DNA of 39,911 nt from a virus: positions 1-39,911 of IMG/VR virus record IMGVR_UViG_3300000956_000088, one strand, 5' to 3'. The notes under the pieces are model-generated. The model did no database searches and was not told the origin of the DNA. It was given only the letters and a program-made list of their open reading frames with translations. A program made the position numbers and the translations under genes. This document shows, one piece after another, positions 1 to 7,617 of the stretch (the first letter of the stretch is position 1; every line of letters begins with the position of its first letter).

Positions 1-3000
1 CGGCAACGGCCAGCGCGGTAGCTTGCCCTTATCGGCGTACAGGACTTCCTGTGTAGCCACGGCTACGTCAAGGGACTGGTCCTGGTACGTCCAGGAATAG
101 GTATCGGGGAACTCAAAGCCACTGCCTTCCCCCGACCCAGGATAGAGCCCATTCGGGTTAAGGTCGTTGGTAATCTTGTAGTGCTGGACGCTGGGCTCAC
201 CATTGACAATGACAGTCCTGTACAGGCTAATGCCGACAACGCGCCAATTACTGACCCCGAACCTACCAGTAGTAGGTGTGCCATCGCTGTTCAGCGGATT
301 TGGCAACCTGCCGCCAATGATGACGGTGTTATTCTCACCGGTAACGTACACGTCTACGGGTGGACTAGGGTAGCTCCATACCCTGTCACCGCTTTCGTTG
401 CTAACCTCGTAAGTAGCGATGTACTGCAGCTTCCCCCGGGCCACGCCAATGACGCCTTCATCTTCGGTAATGTCAATGATGAACGGAGCCTCAGGGCCAA
501 GATTGAATCCATGCTCACTGAAACCGCTGTCAGTAAACTGTCCCCCAAGGGGACCTGGCAGCAACAGCTCATTAAACGCCTCGAACGGCTGCCCGTAGCT
601 GTCCTGTGACAGGTTAAAGCGCTTGATACCTACCGTGCTTTCGATGCTGGTGTTGACAATGCTAGTGGCAGTACCATTAGGCGCCTGCACTGTCTGGCCA
701 GCGGTAAAGCTCTTGGCCCGGTAAGGCAGCATTACTCCCCAGTCACTGCCAGTATCGCAGATAGAGCTAACAGCACATGGATACAGATTCAGGAACTGGG
801 ACACGCTGTCGCCTTCGAATCTCCAGTCACTGTAAGCCAGGCCAAGCTCAAAGCATCCAACCTGCGGTTTCGTCCCCGTCAGCGGCGTCAGGAACCAGGC
901 AGGCTGGTACTGCGGGCGTACGCCGTTCTTTAGCTGGATAATGATATTGACTGTGTTTTCGAATTCCTCGTTGCGCTGTGCAACTGTGCCATTCAATGGA
1001 TTGGCTACAACGGTATGGTTGTCGTTAGGGTCCAGGTAGACAATTTCATACGTGCCGTTGTTGGAATCATTGATTGCATCTGCAACGCTGATGACTGCCC
1101 CGAGGTAGGTATAGTCAAAGTCCACGTCCTGGATGTAGAAGGTATATGGCGTGACGCTCAATGGAGCTATCAGCTTGGCCGTTGGCAGTGGCGTTCCAAA
1201 CTGCTCAGCGTGAATGACAGTGGCTCCGCCCGTAGTGACGCTATTGGTCCCTGGCACGTCAGTAATCGTGAACGTGCCATTGTTCTGCGGATAGACAGTG
1301 TCGCCGCTAATCTGCAGGTCCCATCCATCGTCTTGGGCTGTAAACGGGAAGCCACCGGAAATGAACCACTGGTTAACCAGCAACGGCGTCATGACAGCCG
1401 TAAAGGAGCCTGCATACGTAATTTCGCTGCCTGTCACGATGATAGCGCTTCCATAGGCGCCGGTCTCTACCTCGCCAGGTCTACGCAGGTAGTAAATGGT
1501 CTTGGTTCCATCATCTGGGCCGCCAGTACCTGACACAACCATGGTCCCGCCACCAAACATATCAGCCTCAATCTTGTTAGCCACATAGTTGGACATGTCG
1601 GCGTCAAGGTTGTAGTGGGTCATGCTTGCGGTAACGCACGTGCCTGCCGTGTTGAACGTACCTACAGGATAGACTCCTGACGGAGAATAGGCATAGACCT
1701 GTGTGTTACTGACCCTGTAGGCAATGATGTACTCGCCGTTGGCGGCAGTCACACCCGTTGTTCCTGCCAAGGTAATCCTGGACCCAATCATGGCGCTGGT
1801 GAACGTACCATTGGCAAGAGTGAACAGCGTAAGCGGTGTGTTGTCTACGACTCCTGGAATACTGCTGGCATTTACGAATGCAGCAGTATCGCCAGCTGCC
1901 ACGTTGAAGCTAGCCAGCGCGGTGGTCTTCCTAATCTCTACGCCAAGGACAGCTGCTGACGTAGCCGTCCAGGGGCTGCCCTGCGTACCGTCGCCAATCT
2001 CTACTTCCAGCTCCTGCTCGGCGTTACCAAGCATGTAGTCCCCGCTGGTCCAGTTAGGCGTCACCGTTTCGTTGGTAATGGCAAGCCCTGACCCTGACTG
2101 GTAGTAGGTGTAGACGTAATACTCGCCGTCGATGGCAAAAGCACGGCTGACCTGTGTCACTGACTGGGTAAAGCGAATGGCAGACGCAACCCCTGCCCAG
2201 GTATCACGAACAGTCGTAGTAGTCCTGACAGCGGGGTCGTAAGCAGGGCCTGCAGTGGACACGTAAGCAGGCAAGGAGTAGCTCAGGTACATGTCAGGCT
2301 CTTCGGCGTCAACGGCTACGTATCCAGTCATGGAATCAGGATACGTCGGAGGGGCCGAGTTGAAGTCATACTCATGCGTTGACAGCCTGGTAGTGGTATC
2401 AATCTGGTAGCCCCACAGGCTGTTGCTTTCGCCTGCATCCATGGTAGCGATGTAGATAAAGTCGCCACCAAGGTCATTGGTCATGAACGCGATAGGCCCG
2501 GCACACTTCATATTCGTATCAACAGTTGTGGCAATGCTAATGCTGCCACTGAAGCTGATGCGGTTGACTTCTACCCCGCCACTGCCATTGTTCTCAGGCT
2601 GGACCAGCCATGCGGCACCGTCGTAACCCAAGACATCCCAGTATCCAGGACTGAGCAGCCAGTTCCTGTCAATGGTAGCGTTTCCAGTCAAGTCCTCGCC
2701 GCTAGGGCTGTAGACTGCTACCTTAACAGTAGCTCCAGCCGTGTCATCACTGTGAAAGACGAAGAAGTTTGTCCCATCCGTAACCACCTTGGCCAATGCC
2801 CTGTCATCGCTGTCAGTGGCTGCCCAAAGCGTGCGCGGTGTGGTAATCCAGGTCTTGTTATCAGCCCTGAACCCAACCTTGCTAACGCCTACAGGCTCAT
2901 TGTCTACGTTGTATTCAATCTCAGTCCAGACAAAGCAGGTCACTCCATTGAGCCATGCGCTATCCGGGGCATGGATAACCCTGTCGGCAGTGTGGTATAC

Positions 3001-3372
3001 ATCTTCTGTCAGCTTGTTTGTGATAACGCGCTCGTCACTGTACTGCGTCCAGTCACTGTTATTGTAGACCTTGGGTACGTTGGCCACGACTGCCAGTAGC
3101 TGCTGACCAAGGGCTGCCAATGCGTTCCTGCTGCCTGTGACAGCGGCCTCAACAGCCCCCGTAACAGAGTCATGGCAAGCGCTGTTCAAGTCACCAAAGC
3201 CTGCCCGTGGCTCAACTACGATACGTTCGTTGGCGCTTCCTGGTCCCTGGTACTTTCTCACCTGGCAGTCAAGCATGGCCGCAAGCCTACCAGTGGCACC
3301 GCTGTGCTTGCCAGCCAGCTGGTTAACAACTGACAAGTAAACGTCGATGACTCCAGGTGCAAGGCCGCTCAT
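1..3372 (-). CDS. large tail/virion protein, C-terminus off window
   Basis: An ATG at 3372 opens a frame that I translated leftwards without a stop to base 1, about 1124 codons, so the 3' end lies outside the window. The product is rich in Asn, Thr, Gly, Ser and aromatic residues, with many short beta-like stretches such as the repeated pattern NGTFTI, NGTYEI and NGEYII. No signal peptide or membrane segment is visible. It is the last gene of the terminase-portal-capsid operon, directly after two small head-tail genes. In short-tailed phages that place often holds a large tail-tube, hub or stabilisation protein; this role is inferred from position and composition, not from a recognised domain. 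Start choice: the ATG sits two bases past the stop of the preceding gene (3373-3375). Confidence 0.8.
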   Translation of the reverse strand, partial: MSGLAPGVIDVYLSVVNQLAGKHSGATGRLAAMLDCQVRKYQGPGSANERIVVEPRAGFGDLNSACHDSVTGAVEAAVTGSRNALAALGQQLLAVVANVPKVYNNSDWTQYSDERVITNKLTEDVYHTADRVIHAPDSAWLNGVTCFVWTEIEYNVDNEPVGVSKVGFRADNKTWITTPRTLWAATDSDDRALAKVVTDGTNFFVFHSDDTAGATVKVAVYSPSGEDLTGNATIDRNWLLSPGYWDVLGYDGAAWLVQPENNGSGGVEVNRISFSGSISIATTVDTNMKCAGPIAFMTNDLGGDFIYIATMDAGESNSLWGYQIDTTTRLSTHEYDFNSAPPTYPDSMTGYVAVDAEEPDMYLSYSLPAYVSTAGPAYDPAVRTTTTVRDTWAGVASAIRFTQSVTQVSRAFAIDGEYYVYTYYQSGSGLAITNETVTPNWTSGDYMLGNAEQELEVEIGDGTQGSPWTATSAAVLGVEIRKTTALASFNVAAGDTAAFVNASSIPGVVDNTPLTLFTLANGTFTSAMIGSRITLAGTTGVTAANGEYIIAYRVSNTQVYAYSPSGVYPVGTFNTAGTCVTASMTHYNLDADMSNYVANKIEADMFGGGTMVVSGTGGPDDGTKTIYYLRRPGEVETGAYGSAIIVTGSEITYAGSFTAVMTPLLVNQWFISGGFPFTAQDDGWDLQISGDTVYPQNNGTFTITDVPGTNSVTTGGATVIHAEQFGTPLPTAKLIAPLSVTPYTFYIQDVDFDYTYLGAVISVADAINDSNNGTYEIVYLDPNDNHTVVANPLNGTVAQRNEEFENTVNIIIQLKNGVRPQYQPAWFLTPLTGTKPQVGCFELGLAYSDWRFEGDSVSQFLNLYPCAVSSICDTGSDWGVMLPYRAKSFTAGQTVQAPNGTATSIVNTSIESTVGIKRFNLSQDSYGQPFEAFNELLLPGPLGGQFTDSGFSEHGFNLGPEAPFIIDITEDEGVIGVARGKLQYIATYEVSNESGDRVWSYPSPPVDVYVTGENNTVIIGGRLPNPLNSDGTPTTGRFGVSNWRVVGISLYRTVIVNGEPSVQHYKITNDLNPNGLYPGSGEGSGFEFPDTYSWTYQDQSLDVAVATQEVLYADKGKLPRWPLP

Positions 3373-3756
3373 TTATACCGTCCAGAACTGTGTATCAGTG
3401 GCAACAATGGTTACAGTATCCGTAACAGTTAGCTGGTTTCCTTCGTTGATTCTGACGCCTTGTGTATCGCTGGCCTTGACGATAACAGCCCTGTTACCTG
3501 GCTTGGTAACCTTTACCGTAATCGCCCGACTGACAGTGCCAGGAGCAGGCAATAGAATGTAAATATCGGAAACAGCGCTAGCAGCATCCACGAGCACATA
3601 GTCTTCATTCCCCGTCAACGTGACATTGCCTTTGACCTGGATGGACCGTATCACAGTCTTCATCTCCGCTGTCAGCTCTTGGACCGCTGCTGCTACCTTC
3701 TGCTGGATACGGTTCAGCTTGTAATCTTCGAAGTTGTCAATCTGGAACTTAGCCAT
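3373..3756 (-). CDS. small virion-associated protein, 127 aa
   Basis: Unrecognised. I chose the ATG at 3756, which overlaps the stop of the 326-residue upstream gene (3749-3751), rather than an in-frame GTG at 3777 deeper inside that gene. The N-terminal 50 residues look helical (DNFEDYKLNRIQQKVAAAVQEL). The rest alternates beta-like stretches with Gly and Val (GNVTLTGNEDYVLVDAAS, DIYILLPAPGTVSRAITV), a pattern seen in small phage fibre or attachment domains. It lies between a probable head-tail adaptor and the large tail protein with no gaps, so co-translation and a role in the tail or neck are likely. Function is inferred from position only. Confidence 0.75.
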   Translation of the reverse strand: MAKFQIDNFEDYKLNRIQQKVAAAVQELTAEMKTVIRSIQVKGNVTLTGNEDYVLVDAASAVSDIYILLPAPGTVSRAITVKVTKPGNRAVIVKASDTQGVRINEGNQLTVTDTVTIVATDTQFWTV

Positions 3757-4729
3757 AGTACGCCCTGCGATAGCCACGGGTAACGGGAGCCTGACCAGTC
3801 GTTTCTGACCGCTGTTTTGTCAGGGCAATCACCCGCGCCTGCATCCTGTTGAATTCCGTTTCTTGGCCTGCAGTGGACTGCCCTCTGCCGTTGCGGATGA
3901 CCATTGAGGCATATAGGACGAGATAACGAGCCCATGGCGTCAGCTTCTCAGGCAACTCTCCAATCGTTCCAGCTGGCTGCCCGTGGACAGTGGCAGTACC
4001 ATCCAATGGATTGACACCGTTATGGGAAGGAGCTTCCAGCGTCTCGCACTGAGTAGCGCTGTTGACCACGGTTATTGTATACGTGCCATTGAGGTCAGTA
4101 TTGTCACCAGTCATGCCGGCAATGGTCAGAGACATGCCTACATCATCTGCCGTAAACGCAGCGTTCTGTAGGTTCCATTGACTAAGACTTTCAACGATGC
4201 TGTCATCGGTTTCGATGTCAAAGGTGCGGGTAACTTCTTCTGCCAGTGGCTCTCCAATCGGCGTGTAGACTAGCCTGTAATTGCCCTGTGCATTCCCCGC
4301 CGGCAGTACCTCCAGCGTGTCCCCATCAATCCAGAACTTCCTGCCAATGAAACCGTTAAAGGACCAGACACTGGCCATTGACGGCCAAATGCCATTCATC
4401 TGGTTGCGCTCGGCAAAGCTGGCCAGCTGGTCTACAGTCTTCCAGTCAGGAGTAACAGAACTGCCAAGGTTCAGGTCCAGACCCTGTGCCATCTGGAAGT
4501 CAGGTACAAGCGTTTCCATGTTGATGGAATTGGCACTTTCGCCGCCAGCAAGGCTGAACTCGTACGTGCGCTTGAACCAGTGAGCAAACCTAATGACAAG
4601 CATGTCCCTGAGGTCGTGATAGCCCTCAGTCAGGAAAGTGATGATGTCAGTATCGGTGTAGAACTGGTTATTCTTCAGTCCCGATTCACGTCTCGTTTGC
4701 GCTATCAGGTCTTCAACAGTTACAGCCAT
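3749..4729 (-). CDS. probable head-tail adaptor / neck protein, 326 aa
   Basis: The N-terminal part (MAVTVEDLIAQTRRESGL, FLTEGYHDLRDMLVIRFAHW) resembles the helical start of phage neck or head-completion proteins that dock under the portal. Family assignment is by eye and moderate. A middle segment of about 70 residues (near residues 195-255) is beta-rich with NGT and DG turns like the big neighbour gene. The C-terminus returns to helix (ARYLVLYASMVIRNGRGQ, ETEFNRMQARVIALTKQR). It follows the capsid gene and a small virion gene and precedes the tail genes, consistent with a connector role. A strong stem-loop lies just upstream (4747-4783), so it may be expressed at a lower level than the capsid gene. 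The ATG at 4729 has only a weak GGAA ribosome site. Confidence 0.7.
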   Translation of the reverse strand: MAVTVEDLIAQTRRESGLKNNQFYTDTDIITFLTEGYHDLRDMLVIRFAHWFKRTYEFSLAGGESANSINMETLVPDFQMAQGLDLNLGSSVTPDWKTVDQLASFAERNQMNGIWPSMASVWSFNGFIGRKFWIDGDTLEVLPAGNAQGNYRLVYTPIGEPLAEEVTRTFDIETDDSIVESLSQWNLQNAAFTADDVGMSLTIAGMTGDNTDLNGTYTITVVNSATQCETLEAPSHNGVNPLDGTATVHGQPAGTIGELPEKLTPWARYLVLYASMVIRNGRGQSTAGQETEFNRMQARVIALTKQRSETTGQAPVTRGYRRAYYG

Positions 4730-4746
4730 GTTTCATTCCAAAGAGA

Positions 4747-4783
4747 AGGCCCTGCCCCTGCCAAGCCAACAGGAACAGGGCCT
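4747..4783 (-). terminator. stem-loop terminator or attenuator after capsid genes
   Basis: A perfect 8-bp inverted repeat, AGGCCCTG (4747-4754) with CAGGGCCT (4776-4783), encloses a second 4-bp stem, CCTG/CAGG. Read on the minus strand, the stem is followed by a pyrimidine-rich TTCTCTTT. The tract is not a pure U run, so partial termination is more likely than full arrest. It separates the highly expressed capsid pair (upstream on the minus strand) from the neck and tail genes, a sensible place for reducing expression. Confidence 0.6.
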
Positions 4784-4796
4784 AGGTTAGAGTGGA

Positions 4797-5192
4797 TTAC
4801 AGGCCTGAGCTATTAGACACAGTGAAACACAGCTCAATGATATCGCCAGAAGCCATATCAACTGCGTCTCCGTCACCGTCCACCGTCAAGAGCGTGAACG
4901 TTGCAGTGCTGCCAACGCTCGTAATCTTGCGGCAGTCACAGGCGCCAGTCTTGGCATAGCTGGCCTGCTGAATGCTCTGGGTGAAGCCAACGCTATGGTC
5001 AAAGTACTGGTCAAGGACTACAGTGTAAGCCCCCGTGCCAGTCCGGGTCACCGAAGTGACACCGGACCGCAGCGTGAGCGTGCTAGGAACAGCACCAGAA
5101 GCCCCGGACGTAAACTTAAGGTAAATGTCCTTGGTAGTCTTCTGGGTGCTGGAACGGTCCATATAAGGACCCGGGGCAGGTGCGAAAGGCAT
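4797..5192 (-). CDS. small virion protein after capsid, 131 aa
   Basis: Unrecognised. The ATG at 5192 has a clear AGGAG site eight bases before it, and the stop lies just before the terminator-like stem. The sequence is beta-rich with many Ser, Thr and Gly (TLTLRSGVTSVTRTGTGAY, STATFTLLTVDGDGDAV), typical of head decoration or small fibre domains. It contains a CDC pair in the middle and ends VSNSSGL. Being directly downstream of the major capsid gene, with its own strong ribosome site and ahead of a terminator, suggests a high-copy structural protein such as a decoration protein. That role is inference. Confidence 0.75.
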   Translation of the reverse strand: MPFAPAPGPYMDRSSTQKTTKDIYLKFTSGASGAVPSTLTLRSGVTSVTRTGTGAYTVVLDQYFDHSVGFTQSIQQASYAKTGACDCRKITSVGSTATFTLLTVDGDGDAVDMASGDIIELCFTVSNSSGL

Positions 5193-5210
5193 GTTATGCT
5201 CTCCTGTTAA

Positions 5211-6497
5211 TTAGAACTGGAGGCCAGAGGGGCTGCCCACAGTGATAACAGCCGAGCTGGACAACTCCTCGCAGCCGAAGAAGCCAGTTGCCATGACGCT
5301 GCAGCGACTCTGGTTGCCATCAAACGAGTCGATAATGAGCTTGCCGTTAGTAGCAGGGCGGAAGATTTTGCCACCCGGGGCAGCAAACACCCACGTACCA
5401 GACTTGGTCAGCAGCATCTGGTTAACAGGCATGCTAGGCTCGGCCAAGACGTCGCACTTGCCCGTGGGCAACACGACCGTGAAGCCAGCAAATTCCACGT
5501 CAACGCCCTTGGTGCTACCCATGTCGTAGCGGACCTTAGTGTCGCATTCCTGCGCCATCTTCGGAAGCACGAGCGGGTTCACAAACAGCGTATTCGGCTT
5601 AGCCATCTTGCTGGCGTTCTGCATGTAAGCAGCCGAGCCATAGACAGCCTGGAAGATAGGCACCTGCGTACCGTCCCAGCCCCAGCCGCTGACCATGGTC
5701 ACAGCCGAGGAGGCCGAACGGGTCACGCCAAGGAACGTGGTAACCGTCGGAACGCCGGCAGTGCGGTTGGCAGCAGGCGGCACCCAGCGGAAGACGTCCG
5801 GGAAGATACCAGTCGTGTCAGAGCCAGTAGGCAGCTGACCCTCAAGGCCGATGATTTCGGTAGCCGTCGGGGTCATGCCCGTGGCACCCACGTCGACAGT
5901 GATGATGCCGCCAAGCGGGTTAACGCCGATGACCTCACCCGAACCAGTGTTCAGGGCAGCCGTAGCATTGTCCTTGCTGACAATGACCTGGCCAATGTTG
6001 AACTTGGCAGCGTCAGTGCGAACAGTAAGGACCAGGTCCCAAATGTTGCCCGACGTATTCGTCGCAGTACCAATGACAGCATACGAACCAGCCGCGCTGG
6101 CCGTGCTGCCCAGGAGCATGTTACAGAGGTTTTCCGTGGCCAGCTCAGTCGCGTTCTTGGTGCTGTTCAGAGCAATGTCAACCGGCGACTGCTCGGTAGC
6201 CGAATAGACCTGGTCCTGCCACTGGATACGCGTGTTGCCATAAACAATGGCCGGGGGCACCGTAAAGCCAGCACCGGTAAAGCCATTGGCAGCCGAGTTG
6301 GCAAGCGAATCCTCGAAATTGCCGCTGGCGCCGCCACCAGGACCGGTATTCACCGGAATGCGGTAGCCAGTGCCACCAGCAGTCTTCAGCGACAGGCGGT
6401 CAAGGAACGGGTGATTGCGAACGAAAACAGGCAGCCAGATGTCATCAAGGGATTCAACTGCAACTGCATTAAGTTCATCGGAAATAACGTTAGCCAT
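5211..6497 (-). CDS. major capsid protein, 428 aa
   Basis: Proposed coat protein that assembles the icosahedral head around the scaffold. The evidence is position (directly after scaffold and portal), size near 430 residues, low Cys content, and a composition rich in Ala, Thr, Gly and Val with no signal peptide. The N-terminus (MANVISDELNAVAVESLDDIWLPVF) is helical, as in many HK97-fold and P22-like coat proteins. A Thr/Gly-rich stretch around residues 140-235 may be an insertion domain. The ATG at 6497 has an AGAGG ribosome site. A UUCG-type hairpin lies in the 106-base gap from the scaffold gene. I did not match a specific family. Confidence 0.85.
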   Translation of the reverse strand: MANVISDELNAVAVESLDDIWLPVFVRNHPFLDRLSLKTAGGTGYRIPVNTGPGGGASGNFEDSLANSAANGFTGAGFTVPPAIVYGNTRIQWQDQVYSATEQSPVDIALNSTKNATELATENLCNMLLGSTASAAGSYAVIGTATNTSGNIWDLVLTVRTDAAKFNIGQVIVSKDNATAALNTGSGEVIGVNPLGGIITVDVGATGMTPTATEIIGLEGQLPTGSDTTGIFPDVFRWVPPAANRTAGVPTVTTFLGVTRSASSAVTMVSGWGWDGTQVPIFQAVYGSAAYMQNASKMAKPNTLFVNPLVLPKMAQECDTKVRYDMGSTKGVDVEFAGFTVVLPTGKCDVLAEPSMPVNQMLLTKSGTWVFAAPGGKIFRPATNGKLIIDSFDGNQSRCSVMATGFFGCEELSSSAVITVGSPSGLQF

Positions 6498-6559
6498 GGT
6501 AAGCCTCTACAAATGAAAGAAGTGGTCATCATTTGGCGCTTACCTGGCCCGACGTTGGG

Positions 6560-6595
6560 GGGTACCGAAGCACCCGTATCAGTAGCTAGCTGATA
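6560..6595 (-). promoter_or_regulatory. two hairpins between scaffold and capsid genes, one with UUCG loop
   Basis: On the minus strand, a stem TATCAG...CTGATA (6590-6595 with 6577-6582) is followed directly by GGGTGC-TTCG-GTACCC (6575-6560), a six-pair stem with one G-T wobble closed by a TTCG tetraloop. No U-tract follows, so this is not a standard terminator. The position suggests RNA processing, mRNA stabilisation or tuning of the scaffold-to-coat ratio. Confidence 0.5.
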
Positions 6596-6603
6596 TCCTA
6601 CGG

Positions 6604-7599
6604 TTATCCCTGCCCAGTCCTTTGGGCATATCTTTCCCGTGCACTTTCAAGGACTTGCTCAAAGGTAGCGTTCTTGGGCAGCTGCTTTACCTGGGGACGT
6701 GGCTTGGACAGTGGCCGGCTAAACCGCTCCAACGGGTCCTTGGCAGGTTCGGTTACTTGCTTACCAAAGCGCTTGGCCAGGGACAGGTACTCTGCTTCAA
6801 CATTGGCGTAAGCACGGACCATCAATTCTTCTGCGTCATACTCAGACATGTTATTGAGGTCGATACTGCGACCGTCCTTGGTCTTGTAGTCGCCAGACTG
6901 AACCAGCTTCAGGGCCTCAGCGTTAGCCTTGTTAGCGGCCTCGTCAATATTCTCTTCACGAGCACATACCTCAAAGTCCTTGGCATACTTCTTTCCAATG
7001 TTCTTGGCATAGCTGACAGCTGCCTTTGCCATTTCCTCGACACTGGACTTGTTACGGGTCTCTTCTTCTGCCTTATCACGGGCAGCCAGAGCTTCCTTAA
7101 CAGCATTAGCAACAATGTCGGCAACAACCTTGGCGTCAACAGGCTTAGTCTCATTGCTGGTCATGTCGCCGCTATTGGCCTCAGCCCACAGCGCTGCCAG
7201 TTCATCAGCCCCATCGTTCCCCGTCAGCTTCTGCAGGGCTGCAAGCTTGTCCAGTGGCGACTTACTCCACAGTTCTTTGATTTCCTTCAACAGGGCAGCT
7301 TCAGCAACAGCTTCCTGGGCAGCGGCGGACTTGGTCTTAAGTTCACTGTTCTGCTTATGCGTATTGGCCAGCTCTGCCATTAGGGCTGCCACGTCAACCT
7401 TAGGCTCCTGCTTCGGTTCAGGTTCCTTGACAGGTTCGGCAACAGGGGCAGGGGTATTAGCTGCCTTGACCTTAGCCTTGATAGCCTCTAGGACAGCGTC
7501 GGGACTACCGACTGTTGCCTTAGGAATGGCAACAGCAGGCTCCAACGCGGGCTTTTCAGTGACAGGCTCAGTAGAAGTGGTGGCGACAGGTTCGGACAT
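6604..7599 (-). CDS. scaffolding protein, 331 aa
   Basis: Internal head-assembly scaffold, expected to be absent from the mature particle. The N-terminal 75 residues are low-complexity, rich in Pro, Glu, Ala, Val and Lys. A long helical, coiled-coil-like middle follows (roughly residues 70-260, many Ala, Glu and Lys). The C-terminal segment is basic (RFSRPLSKPRPQVKQLPKNATF...RERYAQRTGQG), matching the basic coat-binding tails of podovirus scaffolds. It lies between portal and coat, the canonical place. The ATG at 7599 is preceded by a GAGG site. Confidence comes from composition plus synteny; no enzymatic motif is present. Confidence 0.85.
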   Translation of the reverse strand: MSEPVATTSTEPVTEKPALEPAVAIPKATVGSPDAVLEAIKAKVKAANTPAPVAEPVKEPEPKQEPKVDVAALMAELANTHKQNSELKTKSAAAQEAVAEAALLKEIKELWSKSPLDKLAALQKLTGNDGADELAALWAEANSGDMTSNETKPVDAKVVADIVANAVKEALAARDKAEEETRNKSSVEEMAKAAVSYAKNIGKKYAKDFEVCAREENIDEAANKANAEALKLVQSGDYKTKDGRSIDLNNMSEYDAEELMVRAYANVEAEYLSLAKRFGKQVTEPAKDPLERFSRPLSKPRPQVKQLPKNATFEQVLESARERYAQRTGQG

Positions 7600-7617
7600 G
7601 GTTACCTCGGCTTGTGG

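Noticed and set aside
3421-3436. Another late-leader hairpin (CAGTTAGCTG)
   Set aside because: Located in the middle of a coding region away from any start; kept as an example of chance occurrence.
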